Virus record (IMG/VR): IMGVR_UViG_3300010373_000058
Span: 1 to 54,277 of that record
Source: a virus
Reading direction: 5' to 3' (one strand)
DNA length: 54,277 bases
Below are positions 54,118-54,277 of this stretch, in pieces. Under the pieces are notes generated by a model. The model did not search any database, had not been told where the DNA came from, and saw only the letters and a list, made by a program, of their open reading frames with translations. A program made the translations under genes and the position numbers. Each line of letters starts with the position of its first letter. Positions within the stretch are counted from its first letter, which is position 1.

Positions 54118-54277
54118 ATGCCAAACTCATGGACATTCGACCAGCCCAACACACTGGTCTTCGAGAACCCTTCAGTGGGACAAATCCTGACCATCACCAA
54201 CACCGGTTCGGGTGAATGGCAGGCGGCGCTCACGAAGAGCGGCGCTGACAAGGGAACCATCAAGCTGGACAACTTGC
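54118..54277 (+). CDS. 5' part of a gene that runs off the window (continues at base 3)
   Basis: The frame from the ATG at 54118 reads PNSWTFDQPNTLVFENPSVG, later GEWQAALTKSGADKGTIKLD, and is still open at the window end. The same IKLDNL opens the partial gene at base 3. Joined, the protein would be about 70 residues, if no bases are lost. Beta-rich with no family recognised. Confidence 0.65.
   Translation, partial: MPNSWTFDQPNTLVFENPSVGQILTITNTGSGEWQAALTKSGADKGTIKLDNL

Noticed and set aside
1-54277. CRISPR array, integrase gene, lysogeny repressor or integron integrase
   Set aside because: No regularly spaced repeats were seen, and no tyrosine or serine recombinase or CI-like protein was recognised in any frame.

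Overview
The window looks like an almost complete genome of a tailed double-stranded DNA phage, probably lytic and short-tailed (podovirus-like). It encodes a large terminase, a 781-residue portal, a scaffold-like protein, a major capsid protein, a 1549-residue internal virion protein, a DnaB helicase with an initiator-like partner, a GroES co-chaperonin and many small genes joined by ATGA stop/start overlaps. No tape-measure, tail-tube, sheath, integrase, lysogeny repressor or DNA polymerase gene was recognised. The first 74 bases are the 3' end of a gene whose 5' end is the last 160 bases, so the sequence is probably circular or circularly permuted. The host is not shown directly. Lipobox signal peptides suggest a Gram-negative host. 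Fibronectin/Ig-like domains and a 'TSTNLVDWEPL' motif of a kind common in Verrucomicrobiota proteins point weakly to that phylum.

Layout. 1-1956 (+): small membrane, lipoprotein and Fn3 genes. 1963-5100 (-): small genes, an HNH gene and a tRNA-Leu-like element. 5200-9040 (+): ATGA-coupled early genes, an SSB-like protein and a second tRNA-Leu-like element. 8986-11371 (+): an array of integron-type gene cassettes separated by attC-like sites. 11371-11896 (+): a truncated gene and a frameshifted RusA resolvase. 11877-17627 (-): a long operon of small genes including a cytosine methyltransferase, an acyl-carrier-like protein, tiny membrane proteins and a second cassette block (13706-14054). 17918-21405 (+): replication and GroES. 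21424-33456 (+): virion proteins. 33453-36233 (+): a terminase broken by a split intein and an endonuclease gene. 36259-39466 (+): glycosyltransferase-like genes. 40121-44883 (+): portal and an intein-bearing ATP-grasp protein. 44887-45715 (+): a third cassette locus. 45720-49699 (+): scaffold and capsid. 50258-54277 (+): small structural genes, a CheY-like receiver protein and fibre-like proteins.

Three features stand out. (1) At least nine attC-like recombination sites lie at three loci. Each is a stem with two extra unpaired bases on the 3' arm at matching places, flanked by GTTRRRY/RYYYAAC-type ends, and several cassettes begin with a sequence complementary to their own terminal box. This is what integron gene cassettes look like, yet no integron integrase is present. 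(2) The terminase gene is fractured: a split intein interrupts the nuclease active site and an HNH endonuclease gene lies between the halves in another frame, overlapping the C-terminal intein half. A second, contiguous LAGLIDADG-type intein sits in an ATP-grasp protein. Six HNH-type genes plus that domain give a heavy homing-endonuclease load. (3) Two related elements of about 155-170 bp end like the acceptor, D and T arms of tRNA-Leu but carry unrelated interiors.
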